NCBI GenBank assembly: GCA_007694015.1
Contig: RECO01000120.1
Coordinates: 1 to 37,534, forward strand
DNA from: Geminicoccaceae bacterium
Lineage (GTDB): Bacteria; Pseudomonadota; Alphaproteobacteria; Geminicoccales; Geminicoccaceae
Direction of reading: 5' to 3'
Length of the DNA stretch: 37,534 nt
In this document: piece after piece, positions 24,939-32,611 of the stretch
How the letters are laid out: each line of letters begins with the position of its first letter
Numbering within the stretch: the first letter of the stretch is position 1
Position numbers and translations under genes: made by a program
Notes under the pieces: model-generated
Databases searched by the model: none
Seen by the model: the letters and a program-made list of their open reading frames with translations, nothing else
Told to the model about the DNA's origin: nothing

Positions 24939-25175
24939 CGCCGACATCGGCCAACCTACCCCGCTCGATTTGTCATAATCCCGGTTATCCCCAGTTTAAC
25001 TCTATGATAAAAAAGGAAACAGCCATTTTGAGTTCGTTTTGTAAAATCAATTTTCGGCGGAGCGCCATGGCCCGCCCGAAGGCCAAGGCCCAAACAGCCG
25101 TGAAGCGCAGCGAGCTTAGCTTAAATCGGGTATTTTTCCTAGCCGTGAACGCCGCGGCGTTGGTTCCCCCTGCCC
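24939..25175. other. Intergenic region, partly AT-rich, no supported gene
   Basis: About 240 bp between the metallo-hydrolase promoter region and the DUF1178 stop. The part from 24965 to 25140 is much more AT-rich than its surroundings. It holds a DnaA-box-like TTATCCCCA, an A-run after CTATGAT, and a plus-strand ATG at 25068 with GGAG before it, whose frame (MARPKAKAQTAVKRSEL) runs on antisense to DUF1178 and is not convincing as a gene. A perfect 14-bp palindrome AACGCCGCGGCGTT lies at 25148-25161. It may be a remnant of acquired DNA. Confidence 0.4.
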
Positions 25176-25583
25176 TCAAGCGTCGTGGTCGGGGAAGTCG
25201 GGCAGGGCGGCGACCTCGATGCCTTCGTCGGCCAGGGCCTCGGCCTCCTCGCGGGTGGCCTTGCCCCAGATCGGCCGTTCTTCGCTTTCGCCGTTGTGGA
25301 TGCGGCGGGCCTCGTCGGCGAAGCGCTCGCCGACCGGCTCGGCCGTCGCCTTGACCTTGGCCGTCATCGCCCGGAGCAGGGCCATGGCGGCGGCCGCTTT
25401 CTCCATCTCGGCCGCCTTGCCGCCGATGGCCGGGGCCATGATCGCCTTGGTGACGCGGTGGCCGCTGCAGGACGGGCAATCGATCAGGCCCTTGGCCGCT
25501 TGCGTGTCGTAGGCGGCGGCGTTGGAGAACCAGGCATCGAAGCGGTGGTCGCAATCGCCGCAGACGAGCGCGTAACGGATCAC
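25176..25583 (-). CDS. DUF1178 family protein
   Basis: The sequence MIRYALVCGDCDHRFDAWF ... DCPSC ... KAIMAP ... ERFADEARRIHNGE ... RPIWGKATREEA matches DUF1178, a small alphaproteobacterial family of unknown function. Two Cys pairs (C8/C11 and C36/C39) should form a zinc site. The GTG at 25583 overlaps the grxC stop as GTGA, so translation is coupled. The length is 135 residues. In many alphaproteobacteria a carbon-nitrogen hydrolase gene sits between grxC and this gene; it is missing here. Confidence 0.93.
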   Translation of the reverse strand: MIRYALVCGDCDHRFDAWFSNAAAYDTQAAKGLIDCPSCSGHRVTKAIMAPAIGGKAAEMEKAAAAMALLRAMTAKVKATAEPVGERFADEARRIHNGESEERPIWGKATREEAEALADEGIEVAALPDFPDHDA

Positions 25584-25858
25584 GACGATGCGCTTTCGGG
25601 ACCGGCCGCCAACAGCCGGTCCAATTGCCCGGAGCGCTCGAGGGCGTGGAGGTCGTCGCAGCCGCCGATGCCCCGGCCGTCGATGAAGATTTGCGGCACC
25701 GTGCGCCGGCCCTCGGCGCGCTCGATCATTTCGGCGCGCCGCGCCGGCTCGACCGCCAAATCGATCTCGCGAAAGGCGACATTTTTGCTTTGCAGCAAGC
25801 GCTTGGCGGCATGGCAAAAGCCGCACAAGGGGCTCGTGTAGATCTCCACATCCGCCAC
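25580..25858 (-). CDS. grxC: Glutaredoxin 3
   Basis: A protein of about 92 residues with the redox motif CGFC (C12-C15 in SPLCGFCHAAKRLL), TVPQIFIDGRGIGGCDDL (cis-Pro and glutathione-binding region) and standard length. The active site is CGFC where E. coli Grx3 has CPYC, so the usual Pro-Tyr pair is replaced. GTG at 25858 with GAGGA seven bases before it is preferred; GTG at 25864 is two codons earlier. It follows comF by about 30 bp and overlaps DUF1178 by 4 bp. It reduces disulfides with glutathione in the cytoplasm. Confidence 0.94.
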   Translation of the reverse strand: MADVEIYTSPLCGFCHAAKRLLQSKNVAFREIDLAVEPARRAEMIERAEGRRTVPQIFIDGRGIGGCDDLHALERSGQLDRLLAAGPESASS

Positions 25859-25889
25859 GATCACGTCCTCGGCTGAACGACCAAACCCC

Positions 25890-26651
25890 TCATATGGGGG
25901 CCTTGTGGCTCTCTGTCACGCGCGCGAGGCATACCGCATCGACCGCACCGGCGCCGGCCGCCAACAGCACCCGCGCGCAGGCGTCGAGGGTGGCGCCGGT
26001 GGTGAGCACGTCGTCGACCAAAAGGACGCGGCTGCCCACAACGGCCGACCGCCAGGCAGGGGCCACGCGGAAGGCGGCCGCCGTGACGTTGGTGCGGCGT
26101 TCCCTGCGGCTCAGGCTTTGCTGCGACACGGTCGGCCGATGCCGCACCAGGACATCGGGTACGAAGCGCGGCTCGGGTCCGGGTGCGATGCCGTGGGCCA
26201 GGAGCACGGCCTGGTTGAAGCCGCGGTGCAGCAAGCGCCAGCGGTGCAGCGGCACCGGCACGACGAGATCGGCCTCGTCCAACAGTTCGCCCGCCGCGCG
26301 CTGCAGCCAGCCGACGAACAGCGGGCGCAGGCTGAGCCGGCCGTAATGCTTGAAGCCGACGATCAGCCGCCGGCTGTGCCCGTCATAGACCAGGGCCGCC
26401 CGCGTGCGCTGGATCACCGGGGCTTCGGCCGCGCAAAGCCCGCAGATGGGGCTCGCCACGCCCGCTCCGGGCAAGGGCACGCCGCAGCTCCGACAGACCG
26501 GCGGCACGACGAAGCGCAACTCGCTCCAGCAGCCGGCGCAAAGCCCCCGCTCATGGCCCAAGACGGTGCCGCAGACCGCGCATTTGTGCGGCAGGACGAG
26601 GTCGACCACGGCGGTCGTCAGCCGTGCGGCGGTGGTGGCGAGCAGCGACAT
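25890..26651 (-). CDS. comF: ComF family protein (phosphoribosyltransferase-like)
   Basis: This 253-residue protein has two zinc knuckles (C24/C27 with C38/C41, and C53/C56 with C70/C73) followed by a PRTase fold with [22 protein letters not shown] and the PRPP-binding loop [18 protein letters not shown]. ComF proteins assist DNA uptake in naturally transformable bacteria and occur widely without proven competence roles. ATG at 26651 starts just before the helix preceding the zinc site; the longer frame to 26759 would run through the large hairpin at 26684-26741. It is the first gene of comF-grxC-DUF1178. Confidence 0.93.
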   Translation of the reverse strand: MSLLATTAARLTTAVVDLVLPHKCAVCGTVLGHERGLCAGCWSELRFVVPPVCRSCGVPLPGAGVASPICGLCAAEAPVIQRTRAALVYDGHSRRLIVGFKHYGRLSLRPLFVGWLQRAAGELLDEADLVVPVPLHRWRLLHRGFNQAVLLAHGIAPGPEPRFVPDVLVRHRPTVSQQSLSRRERRTNVTAAAFRVAPAWRSAVVGSRVLLVDDVLTTGATLDACARVLLAAGAGAVDAVCLARVTESHKAPI

Positions 26652-26683
26652 CGAGCGCGTTTTCCGAAATGCTTGACCGACCT

Positions 26684-26741
26684 GCACCCCCGTCCGGCCA
26701 CCCATAAGTGTACGATTCCATGGGTGGCCGGGCGGGGGTGC
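26684..26741. repeat. 22-bp inverted repeat (hairpin) between the Wzz-like gene and comF
   Basis: Arms at 26684-26705 (GCACCCCCGTCCGGCCACCC then AT) and 26720-26741 pair over 22 bp with a single T/G position, around a 14-nt loop. Weaker complementarity continues for about 9 bp outside. As plus-strand RNA the odd position is a U-G wobble. There is no T-run, so it is not an ordinary terminator. It lies 33-90 bp before the comF ATG and 78 bp or more after the Wzz-like stop, so it could end one transcript or fold in the comF leader. Confidence 0.75.
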
Positions 26742-26819
26742 GGGTTGGGCACCGAGCAACCCGAACGGAAAATGCTCCAGCCACGCTGCACGGACAACCT
26801 CGACGCGTAAGCCCCCGCT

Positions 26820-28724
26820 TCAGGCCCGCCTCGAGGCGTCGACCAGGACCAAGCCCAGGAGGTCGCCGCCGATGCCGCCGACCTCGGCCAAACCGGCCTC
26901 CAAGGATCGGCGTCGGGTCACGCCGGCGCGCACCGCCACGAGACCGGTGCGGCAGGCCCGGACCAGCTTCAGCCCGGCCGTGCCGTCGAGCGGGGGGGCC
27001 GCGACCAGGATACGATCGAAGCGCCGCTCGGCACTCTGCAACAGGACGTCGAACGCCGCGGGCGCGGCCTGCGCGCGCGCATCCTGGCCGCGGCGCAGCA
27101 GCCAGGGACCGCGCTCGCCGAGCGGGACCACGACGTCGGTCCAAGCCGCAGCACCGCTCAGCACCTCGGCCAGGCCCGGCCCCGGCTGCACCCGCCACAG
27201 GCGATGCAGCGGCACGGCCGGCGCTCCGGCGTCGATCACCAGGACGGTGTAGCCCAGGCCAGGACCGGCCGCCGCCATGGCGGCGGTCAGCCGTGCCGTG
27301 TCGACGCCCCGATCGGGAGCGGTCACGACCAGGCTGCGCGGTGGCACCGCCGCGGCATCGCATTGCAGCCAGAGGCGCTCGATGGCTGGCGCCGCACGGC
27401 TACGGGCGACGCGGTCGACGCGGCGCGGCAGGGGCGCGACAGCGGCGAGTACCGGCACGCCCGTGTCGTCGGCGAGCGCTTGGCGCGTCGCGTAGCGGCC
27501 GGGCCGGCTACGGGCGCGCCAGGTCCCGAGGCACAGGCCCAACACCAACCCCAGCACACCGGCCCCGCCATAGAGCGTTGCCTGCAGGGCAAGGCGGTCC
27601 ACGGGCACGGCCTCGCTCCGTCCCACCACGGTGGCGTCGGGCAGGAGCGCCAAAAGCCGGCGGTCCAAGCGTTCGACCTCGGCCTCCAACTCGGCGACGC
27701 GGGTAAGGTCGCGCGCGACCGCCCGTTCCAGCGTCGCCTGTTCCAAGGCGAGGGCTTCCCGCGCGGACACCTCGTTGCGCGCCTCTTCCAGACGGGCCCG
27801 GGCGGCTCTGAGTTCGGCCAAAAGCGCATCGCGCTCGGCCGTTTCGGCCTCGAGCAACGCCGCCGCCGCCCCTTGCACGGCCTCGCTCCGCGCCTCGACC
27901 TCGGCGCGCGCGGCTGCGTGCAGCGGGTGCCGGTCGCCATAGATCGCGTCGACGGCTCGCCATTGCGCGAGCGCCGTTTCCCGCGCCGCCAACGCCTCCG
28001 CCAGCGCCGCCGATCGCGGCCGTTGCTGGAGCCAGGTGACGTCCAGGGGCTCGACCACGGCGACCGTGGTGCGAGCCAAGTCGCGTTCGACCGCTTCGAG
28101 CCGTGCCTCCAGCCGGGTCACTCGGGCCTCGCGGCGCTCGCGTTCCAGGATGGCCGCCCGAAGCCCCCGAGCGTCCACCAGGGCCAACCGCTGCTCGCCG
28201 GCCTCGAGTTCGGCCAGGGTCGCGGCCAGCGCCTGGGCGACCGTCTGGCGCCGTTCGGCCAAGGCCTCGCGCCGCTCTTGGAGGCGCTCGCCCAAAAGCC
28301 GCTCGGCGGCACGCTCCGCCAGCGCTTCGGCGCGCAGGGCCGTTACCCCATAGGCCTCGAGGTGCAGCGTCCGGCCGTCGTCCCGCACCTCCGCGGCCAG
28401 ATATTCGGGCGTCAGGCGCTCTGCCAGCGGCGCCAGCGCTCCGACGAGGCTACGCTCCCAGGCGTCCGCCGGCAGCGTTATGGCGGGCAAGTCCTGGCGT
28501 AAATCGGCGAGAAAGCGCCCCGCCGCCACCCGCTGCGGCTCCAAAACGAAGCCCGGCTCGTCGACAGCACCCGTGCGCGCCAACACGGCAGCCGCCTCGT
28601 AGCCGACCGGCAGGGCGCGCTCGACCAGCCAAGCCAGGAGCAGCAGAACGACGACCGGCCCGAGCAGGGTGATCGGGTAGTGCAGAACCGAGCGCCTGGG
28701 GCCGGAGCGACGAACGTAGGACAG
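26820..28724 (-). CDS. Wzz-like polysaccharide chain-length protein with degenerate BY-kinase domain; apparent CTG start
   Basis: The protein has an N-terminal membrane helix (YPITLLGPVVVLLLLAWLVE, about 16-35), a long coiled-coil periplasmic region (about 130-360), a second helix (about 380-402, LYGGAGVLGLVLGLCLG) and a C-terminal kinase-like domain. In that domain the Walker A position reads VTAPDRGVDTARL without the Gly-Lys-Ser/Thr core, A' reads VLVIDAGAPAVPLHRLW, and no tyrosine cluster ends the protein. It is therefore likely a pseudokinase co-polymerase. The first ATG/GTG/TTG in frame (GTG 28586) would cut off the first helix. CTG at 28724, with AAGG eight bases upstream, gives MSYVRRSGPRRSVLHYP, a typical Wzz beginning, and 634 residues. 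No other polysaccharide gene is adjacent. Confidence 0.75.
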   Translation of the reverse strand: MSYVRRSGPRRSVLHYPITLLGPVVVLLLLAWLVERALPVGYEAAAVLARTGAVDEPGFVLEPQRVAAGRFLADLRQDLPAITLPADAWERSLVGALAPLAERLTPEYLAAEVRDDGRTLHLEAYGVTALRAEALAERAAERLLGERLQERREALAERRQTVAQALAATLAELEAGEQRLALVDARGLRAAILERERREARVTRLEARLEAVERDLARTTVAVVEPLDVTWLQQRPRSAALAEALAARETALAQWRAVDAIYGDRHPLHAAARAEVEARSEAVQGAAAALLEAETAERDALLAELRAARARLEEARNEVSAREALALEQATLERAVARDLTRVAELEAEVERLDRRLLALLPDATVVGRSEAVPVDRLALQATLYGGAGVLGLVLGLCLGTWRARSRPGRYATRQALADDTGVPVLAAVAPLPRRVDRVARSRAAPAIERLWLQCDAAAVPPRSLVVTAPDRGVDTARLTAAMAAAGPGLGYTVLVIDAGAPAVPLHRLWRVQPGPGLAEVLSGAAAWTDVVVPLGERGPWLLRRGQDARAQAAPAAFDVLLQSAERRFDRILVAAPPLDGTAGLKLVRACRTGLVAVRAGVTRRRSLEAGLAEVGGIGGDLLGLVLVDASRRA

Positions 28725-28772
28725 CGCACGAACCTTCGAACGACAGGGGTGATGCCGGCGAAGCGAGAAGGG

Positions 28773-28823
28773 CTAGGGGGTTTTTGGCCCCCTAGGCCCC
28801 CCGAGCGACGGCAGAGGCGTCGC
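28773..28823. repeat. Palindromic repeat copy B (two-hairpin form)
   Basis: CTAGGGGG-TTTTTGG-CCCCCTAG (28773-28795) is followed by CCCCCCGA and a second small palindrome GCGACG-GCAGAGG-CGTCGC (28805-28823). The same order of parts occurs at 37480-37531. It lies just upstream of the Wzz-like gene and contains the stop codon that bounds its frame. Confidence 0.75.
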
Positions 28824-28839
28824 CAGTTGGCCAAGATGG

Positions 28840-28886
28840 CCCGAACGATCGACGACCGGGCTTGGCCCGGTCGCCGATCGTTCGGG
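28840..28886. repeat. 21-bp inverted repeat at the centre of the 28.8-28.9 kb element
   Basis: The arms CCCGAACGATCGACGACCGG(G) (28840-28860) and 28866-28886 pair over 21 bp with one mismatch, around CTTGG. The hairpin is flanked by CCCCCGAGC (28798-28806) and GCTCGGGGG (28886-28894) and by repeat copies B and C in opposite orientations, so the whole 150 bp is a large imperfect palindrome. Confidence 0.8.
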
Positions 28887-28897
28887 CTCGGGGGTTT

Positions 28898-28922
28898 CCA
28901 AGGGGGCCAAAAGCCCCCTTGG
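28898..28922. repeat. Palindromic repeat copy C (inverted), possible terminator of the peptide transporter genes
   Basis: CCAAGGGGGC-CAAAA-GCCCCCTTGG is the exact reverse complement of the 25-bp core of copy A2. It lies 51 bp after the stop of the last permease gene on the minus strand and is followed there by AAACCCCCGAGC, so it lacks a U-tract of its own. It could still act together with the neighbouring hairpin as a transcript end. Confidence 0.8.
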
Positions 28923-28973
28923 CTTCCCGGCGTCACCCGAGCCCGACACCGAATATCTTCACACCGCCTTTCC

Positions 28974-29867
28974 TTAACGAACCGCGCGGCGGCGGTCGAG
29001 GTGGGCTTGCAGGCCGTCGCCGAGGGCGTTGAAGGCGATGACGGTGACGAAGATCATGAGGCCGGGGACGATGGCGAGCAGGGGGGCTTGCACCAGCAAG
29101 GTTTGGGCGTCGCTCAAGAGGTTGCCCCAGGAGGGGGTGGGCGGTTGCACGCCGAGGCCGAGGAAGCTGAGAACGGATTCGACCAGGACGACGTTGCCGA
29201 TGCCGAGGGTGGCGGCGACCAGGATGGGGCCCGCGACGTTGGGCAGGACGTGGCGCCAGAGGACGTGGTGGGCGCGGGCACCGAGGGCTTCGGCGGCGAG
29301 GACGTAGGTGCGGCGGCGCACGCTGAGGGCGGCGCTGCGGGCGACGCGGGCGACGGTCGGCCAGCCGAACAGGGCGACGATGACGACGATGCGCCCGACA
29401 TCGGCCAAGCCGCCGGTCGGCAGGCCGAGCCGCGCCGGGTCGATGGCGGCGACGATCAACAGGAGCGGCAGGATCGGCAGGGCGATGACGAGGTCGGTGA
29501 GGCGCATCGCCAAGGCGTCGACGCGGCCACCGGCATAGGCGCCGATCAGGCCGATGGCGGTACCGATCAACGCGGCGGCGACGGCACCGATGAGGCCCAC
29601 GGCGAGCGAGACGCGCCCACCTTCGAGGACGCGGATGAGGTAGTCACGGCCGAGTTCGTCGGTGCCGAGCCAGTGGTCGGCGCCAGGCGGGGCGAGCCGG
29701 TTGAAGATGTCGACGCGGGTGCCGTCGACACCGAGCAGCCACGCGATCCAGGGTGCCGTGAAGCAAAGCAGCGTCAACGCCAAGAGCACGCCGCCGGAGC
29801 CGATCAGAATGGCGCTCGGTTTGACCGGGGGGCGGGCGGCAGGCCGGGCGAGCGGTTCAGTCGTCAT
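28974..29867 (-). CDS. Peptide/nickel-type ABC transporter permease (DppC/OppC)
   Basis: This 297-residue protein has about six membrane helices, the DppC N-terminal region with APPGADHWLGTDELGRDYLIRVLEGGRVSL and the EAA loop AAEALGARAHHVLWRHVLPN. It is the second inner-membrane permease of a dipeptide/oligopeptide-type importer. The ATG overlaps the end of the upstream permease by 11 bp. No ATP-binding protein gene follows; instead there is a 250-bp region of palindromic repeats, so the ATPases must be encoded elsewhere or supplied by another system. Confidence 0.95.
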   Translation of the reverse strand: MTTEPLARPAARPPVKPSAILIGSGGVLLALTLLCFTAPWIAWLLGVDGTRVDIFNRLAPPGADHWLGTDELGRDYLIRVLEGGRVSLAVGLIGAVAAALIGTAIGLIGAYAGGRVDALAMRLTDLVIALPILPLLLIVAAIDPARLGLPTGGLADVGRIVVIVALFGWPTVARVARSAALSVRRRTYVLAAEALGARAHHVLWRHVLPNVAGPILVAATLGIGNVVLVESVLSFLGLGVQPPTPSWGNLLSDAQTLLVQAPLLAIVPGLMIFVTVIAFNALGDGLQAHLDRRRAVR

Positions 29868-30813
29868 AGCGCACCCGCGGGTCGAGCCACGAATAGACGG
29901 CGTCGGCCAGGATGTTGCAGGTGAGGGTCAAGCCGGTGGCGAGGAGCAATGCTGCCATCGCCAGGTTGAAGTCGTTGGCGAGGATGGCGTCGTAGGTGAG
30001 TTTGCCCATGCCGCGATAGGCGAACACCACCTCGACCACGAGGGCGCCGGAGAGCAGCGTGCCGACGTGCAGGGCGACGACGGTGGTAAGCGGCAGCATG
30101 GCGTTGGGCAGGGCGTGGCGGAGCAGCGCTTGGCCGAGGCCCAGGCCCTTGGCGCGTGCGGTGCGCATGAAGTCCTCGTTCAAGACTTCGAGCAGGGCAC
30201 CGCGGGTGAAGCGGAGATAGACGCCCGCATTCAGCACGGTGAGGGTGAGGACGGGCAGCACCAGGTGGCGCAGCCGGCTCTCCAGGCTCGGATCGCCCAC
30301 GGCGTGAACCCCGCCGGCCGGCAGCCAGCCGAGGGTGACGGCGAACAGCAGGATCAACAGGAGGGCGAGCCAGAAGGCGGGCACGGAGAATCCGGCGAAA
30401 GCGAGGAGGTTCACCGTCACGTCGACGGGGCCGTGCGGCCGGCGGGCAGCGACGAGCGCCAAAGGGATCGCCACGAGCAGGCCGAGGACCAGGCTCAGGC
30501 TCATCAAGATCACGGTGTTCTGCAAGGGCGCCCAGAGGATCGCCGTGACGCGCTGGCTGTAGAGGCGCGAAAAGCCGAGGTCGCCCCTGAGGGCGTCGCC
30601 GAGCCAGGCGAGGTAGCGCTCGTAGAGCGGCCGATCGAGGCCGTAGAGGGCGCGCAGCCGAGCCGCGTCCTCGCTGGTGATGTCCGGATCGGCGCTGATC
30701 AGGAGGTCGATCGGATCGCCCGGCATCAGGCCGATCAGGGCGAACACCAGGACCGAGACGAGCGCGAGGACGATGACGCCCTCGCCCCCGCGCCGCAACA
30801 GGTAAACCGCCAT
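29857..30813 (-). CDS. Peptide/nickel-type ABC transporter permease (DppB/OppB)
   Basis: This 318-residue protein has six membrane helices with the DppB signature beginning (LMPGDPIDLLI, LRALYGLDRPLYERYLAWL, GDLGFSRLYSQRV) and the EAA loop TARAKGLGLGQALLRHALPN. It partners the DppC-like protein downstream. It starts 6 bp after the binding protein stop, so the three genes form one transcription unit. The transported substrate is unknown. Confidence 0.96.
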   Translation of the reverse strand: MAVYLLRRGGEGVIVLALVSVLVFALIGLMPGDPIDLLISADPDITSEDAARLRALYGLDRPLYERYLAWLGDALRGDLGFSRLYSQRVTAILWAPLQNTVILMSLSLVLGLLVAIPLALVAARRPHGPVDVTVNLLAFAGFSVPAFWLALLLILLFAVTLGWLPAGGVHAVGDPSLESRLRHLVLPVLTLTVLNAGVYLRFTRGALLEVLNEDFMRTARAKGLGLGQALLRHALPNAMLPLTTVVALHVGTLLSGALVVEVVFAYRGMGKLTYDAILANDFNLAMAALLLATGLTLTCNILADAVYSWLDPRVRYDD

Positions 30814-30819
30814 GGTCGA

Positions 30820-32478
30820 TCAGTCGGCCACGCGCCAATACTCGACGAACAGCGTGCTGATGTCCTGGTGGCCCGTGGGCGTCACGCCCTCCAGCCACAG
30901 CGGCCAGACGTGCGGGTTGGCGCGGAAGAAGAGCGGCAGGGCCGGCAGTTCGGTGGCGTAGAGATATTGCAGCCGCGACCAGAGCTGGGCGCGCGCCTCG
31001 CGGTCGAGTTCGACCTCGATGGCTTCGATCAAGGCGTCGACCTCGGCGTTGGCGAAGCCTGTGTAGTTCTGCCCGCTCCAAGCGTTTTCGGCGGAGGGGA
31101 TCATGGAGGAGTGCAGGGTCGTCTTGGGCGGGCTTTCCGGCGAGGAGATCCAGGCGAACAGGGCCATGCCGGTGAATTGGCGGCGGCTCAGGTGCTCGGC
31201 GAAGAGGACGCGCGGCGGCAGGTTGCGGATGATGGCCTCGATGCCGACCTCGGCCCATTGCGCCTGGAGAAACTGCTGCACGAGTTCGCGCGAGCGGTTG
31301 CCGGCGGTGGTCGAGAACTCGAAGGAGAAGCGGACACCGTCGCCGTTGACGCGCACGCCGTCGCGGCCGGGCGTCCAGCCGGCTTCCTCCAGGAGCGCCT
31401 TGGCGCGCTCGACGTCGCGGGCAAAGGTGGGCACGGTTTCGTCGTGGACCCAGTCCATCGGGTGGACGTTGGTCAGGGCCACCGGCTGGCGGCCGTCGAA
31501 CAGCCGGTCGGTCATGGCCTGGCGGTCGACCGCGTAGAGCAGCGCCTGGCGCACGCGGCGGTCCTGAAAGATCGGGTTGTCGAGATTGGCCTCCAGGTGC
31601 TCGTAGATCAGCCCGGTCTCGTAATGGACCTGGAAGCGTGCCCCGTGCCGCTGCTCGAAGGCGATCGCCTGCTCCAGCGGTAAGCCGAGTTCGCCCGCGA
31701 TCATGTCGAGGCTGCCGGCGAGGAGGTTCGCCTCCAAGGCCGGCGTGTTCTCGATGGTCTGGACGATGATGCGCTGGAACGCCGGCGTCGTGCCGTGCCA
31801 GGTCGGGTTGCGCTCGAGGACGATGTATTCGCCGGTGCGCACCTCGACCACGCGGTAGGGGCCGAAGGCGAGGCCCGGATGGGTCGGGTCGGTGTCGAAG
31901 CGGGTGCGGTTGCGGTAGGTTGCGGGGGCAGCGTCGAACACCTCGGCTTCGACGTGCGCCGGCAACACCAAGAAGCCGTTGATGGCGTTGTAGTTGTAGC
32001 GGAGTTTGTCGACCTCGAGGGTGAAGGTCCTGCTGTCGTGCACCTCGATGTCGAGGATGTTGGTGAAGACCTCGCGGTTGGCGACGCCGCTTTCGGGGTG
32101 CTTGCCGGAGCGCCAGGTGAACAGCACGTCGTCGGTGGTGACGGGCACGCCGTCGCCCCAGGTGGCGTCGGGGTTGATGGTGTAGGTCAGCTTCACGCCG
32201 ACGCTGCCGTCGTCACGTTCGATGCGCTCGGCGAGGCCGTTCTCCAGCGTCGGCAGTTCGGTGCAGAGAAAGCAGCGCAGCTCCCAGTCGGGGCCATAGC
32301 CGGTGAACGGGCGCAGCGTCATCGAGCGGACATAGGTCTTGGCCAGCATCGAATCGATGCTCGGGTGCAGGGTGGACGGAAACTGGCTGACGCCGATGCG
32401 CAAGGTGTCGCGCGCCGCGACCGGCGCCGTTGCGCCGAGCGCTACGAGCAGGAGCCCTGCCAAGAGCCATCGGACCAT
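30820..32478 (-). CDS. Periplasmic substrate-binding protein of the peptide-type ABC importer (SBP family 5)
   Basis: This 552-residue protein starts with a Sec signal peptide (MVRWLLAGLLLVALGATAPVAA) and matches family 5 binding proteins: LRIGVSQFPSTLHPSID, TYTINPDATWGDGVPVTTDDVLFTW, FGPYRVVEV, IFQDRRVRQALLYAVDR and a long C-terminal lobe. The frame is open for 660 bp upstream across the divergent pyk gene, but the signal peptide fixes the start at ATG 32478 with a G-rich ribosome site. Two close cysteines (RCFLC) are unusual in the first lobe and might form a disulfide. It is first in the operon with the two permeases. Confidence 0.94.
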   Translation of the reverse strand: MVRWLLAGLLLVALGATAPVAARDTLRIGVSQFPSTLHPSIDSMLAKTYVRSMTLRPFTGYGPDWELRCFLCTELPTLENGLAERIERDDGSVGVKLTYTINPDATWGDGVPVTTDDVLFTWRSGKHPESGVANREVFTNILDIEVHDSRTFTLEVDKLRYNYNAINGFLVLPAHVEAEVFDAAPATYRNRTRFDTDPTHPGLAFGPYRVVEVRTGEYIVLERNPTWHGTTPAFQRIIVQTIENTPALEANLLAGSLDMIAGELGLPLEQAIAFEQRHGARFQVHYETGLIYEHLEANLDNPIFQDRRVRQALLYAVDRQAMTDRLFDGRQPVALTNVHPMDWVHDETVPTFARDVERAKALLEEAGWTPGRDGVRVNGDGVRFSFEFSTTAGNRSRELVQQFLQAQWAEVGIEAIIRNLPPRVLFAEHLSRRQFTGMALFAWISSPESPPKTTLHSSMIPSAENAWSGQNYTGFANAEVDALIEAIEVELDREARAQLWSRLQYLYATELPALPLFFRANPHVWPLWLEGVTPTGHQDISTLFVEYWRVAD

Positions 32479-32490
32479 CGTTTTCCCCCT

Positions 32491-32515
32491 CCATGCAACC
32501 ATAGAGGGAGCATGG
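32491..32515. promoter_or_regulatory. Inverted repeat in the divergent promoter region
   Basis: CCATGC (32491-32496) and GCATGG (32510-32515) form a 6-bp inverted repeat in the 133-bp gap between the binding protein gene and pyk. A second short pair, GGTTGC/GCAACC, lies nearer pyk. Either could be an operator, but both are short. Confidence 0.25.
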
Positions 32516-32611
32516 CGCGCGGTCGCGCATTGGACAACGGTGTCGGTGCGGTTGCTCTCGGCGCCCGGTCGTGCAACCACCGGCCCGCCGCCGTTTCTCG
32601 GAAAGCCGTTC

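Noticed and set aside
25004-25354. A plus-strand small protein beginning MIKKETAIL or MARPKAKAQ
   Set aside because: Most of the frame is antisense to DUF1178, its second half is Arg/Pro-rich shadow sequence, and no family was recognised.
25905-25930. A Pho box at CTGTCAC near 25913
   Set aside because: It has only one half-site, with no partner 11 bp away, and it lies at the end of the comF coding region.
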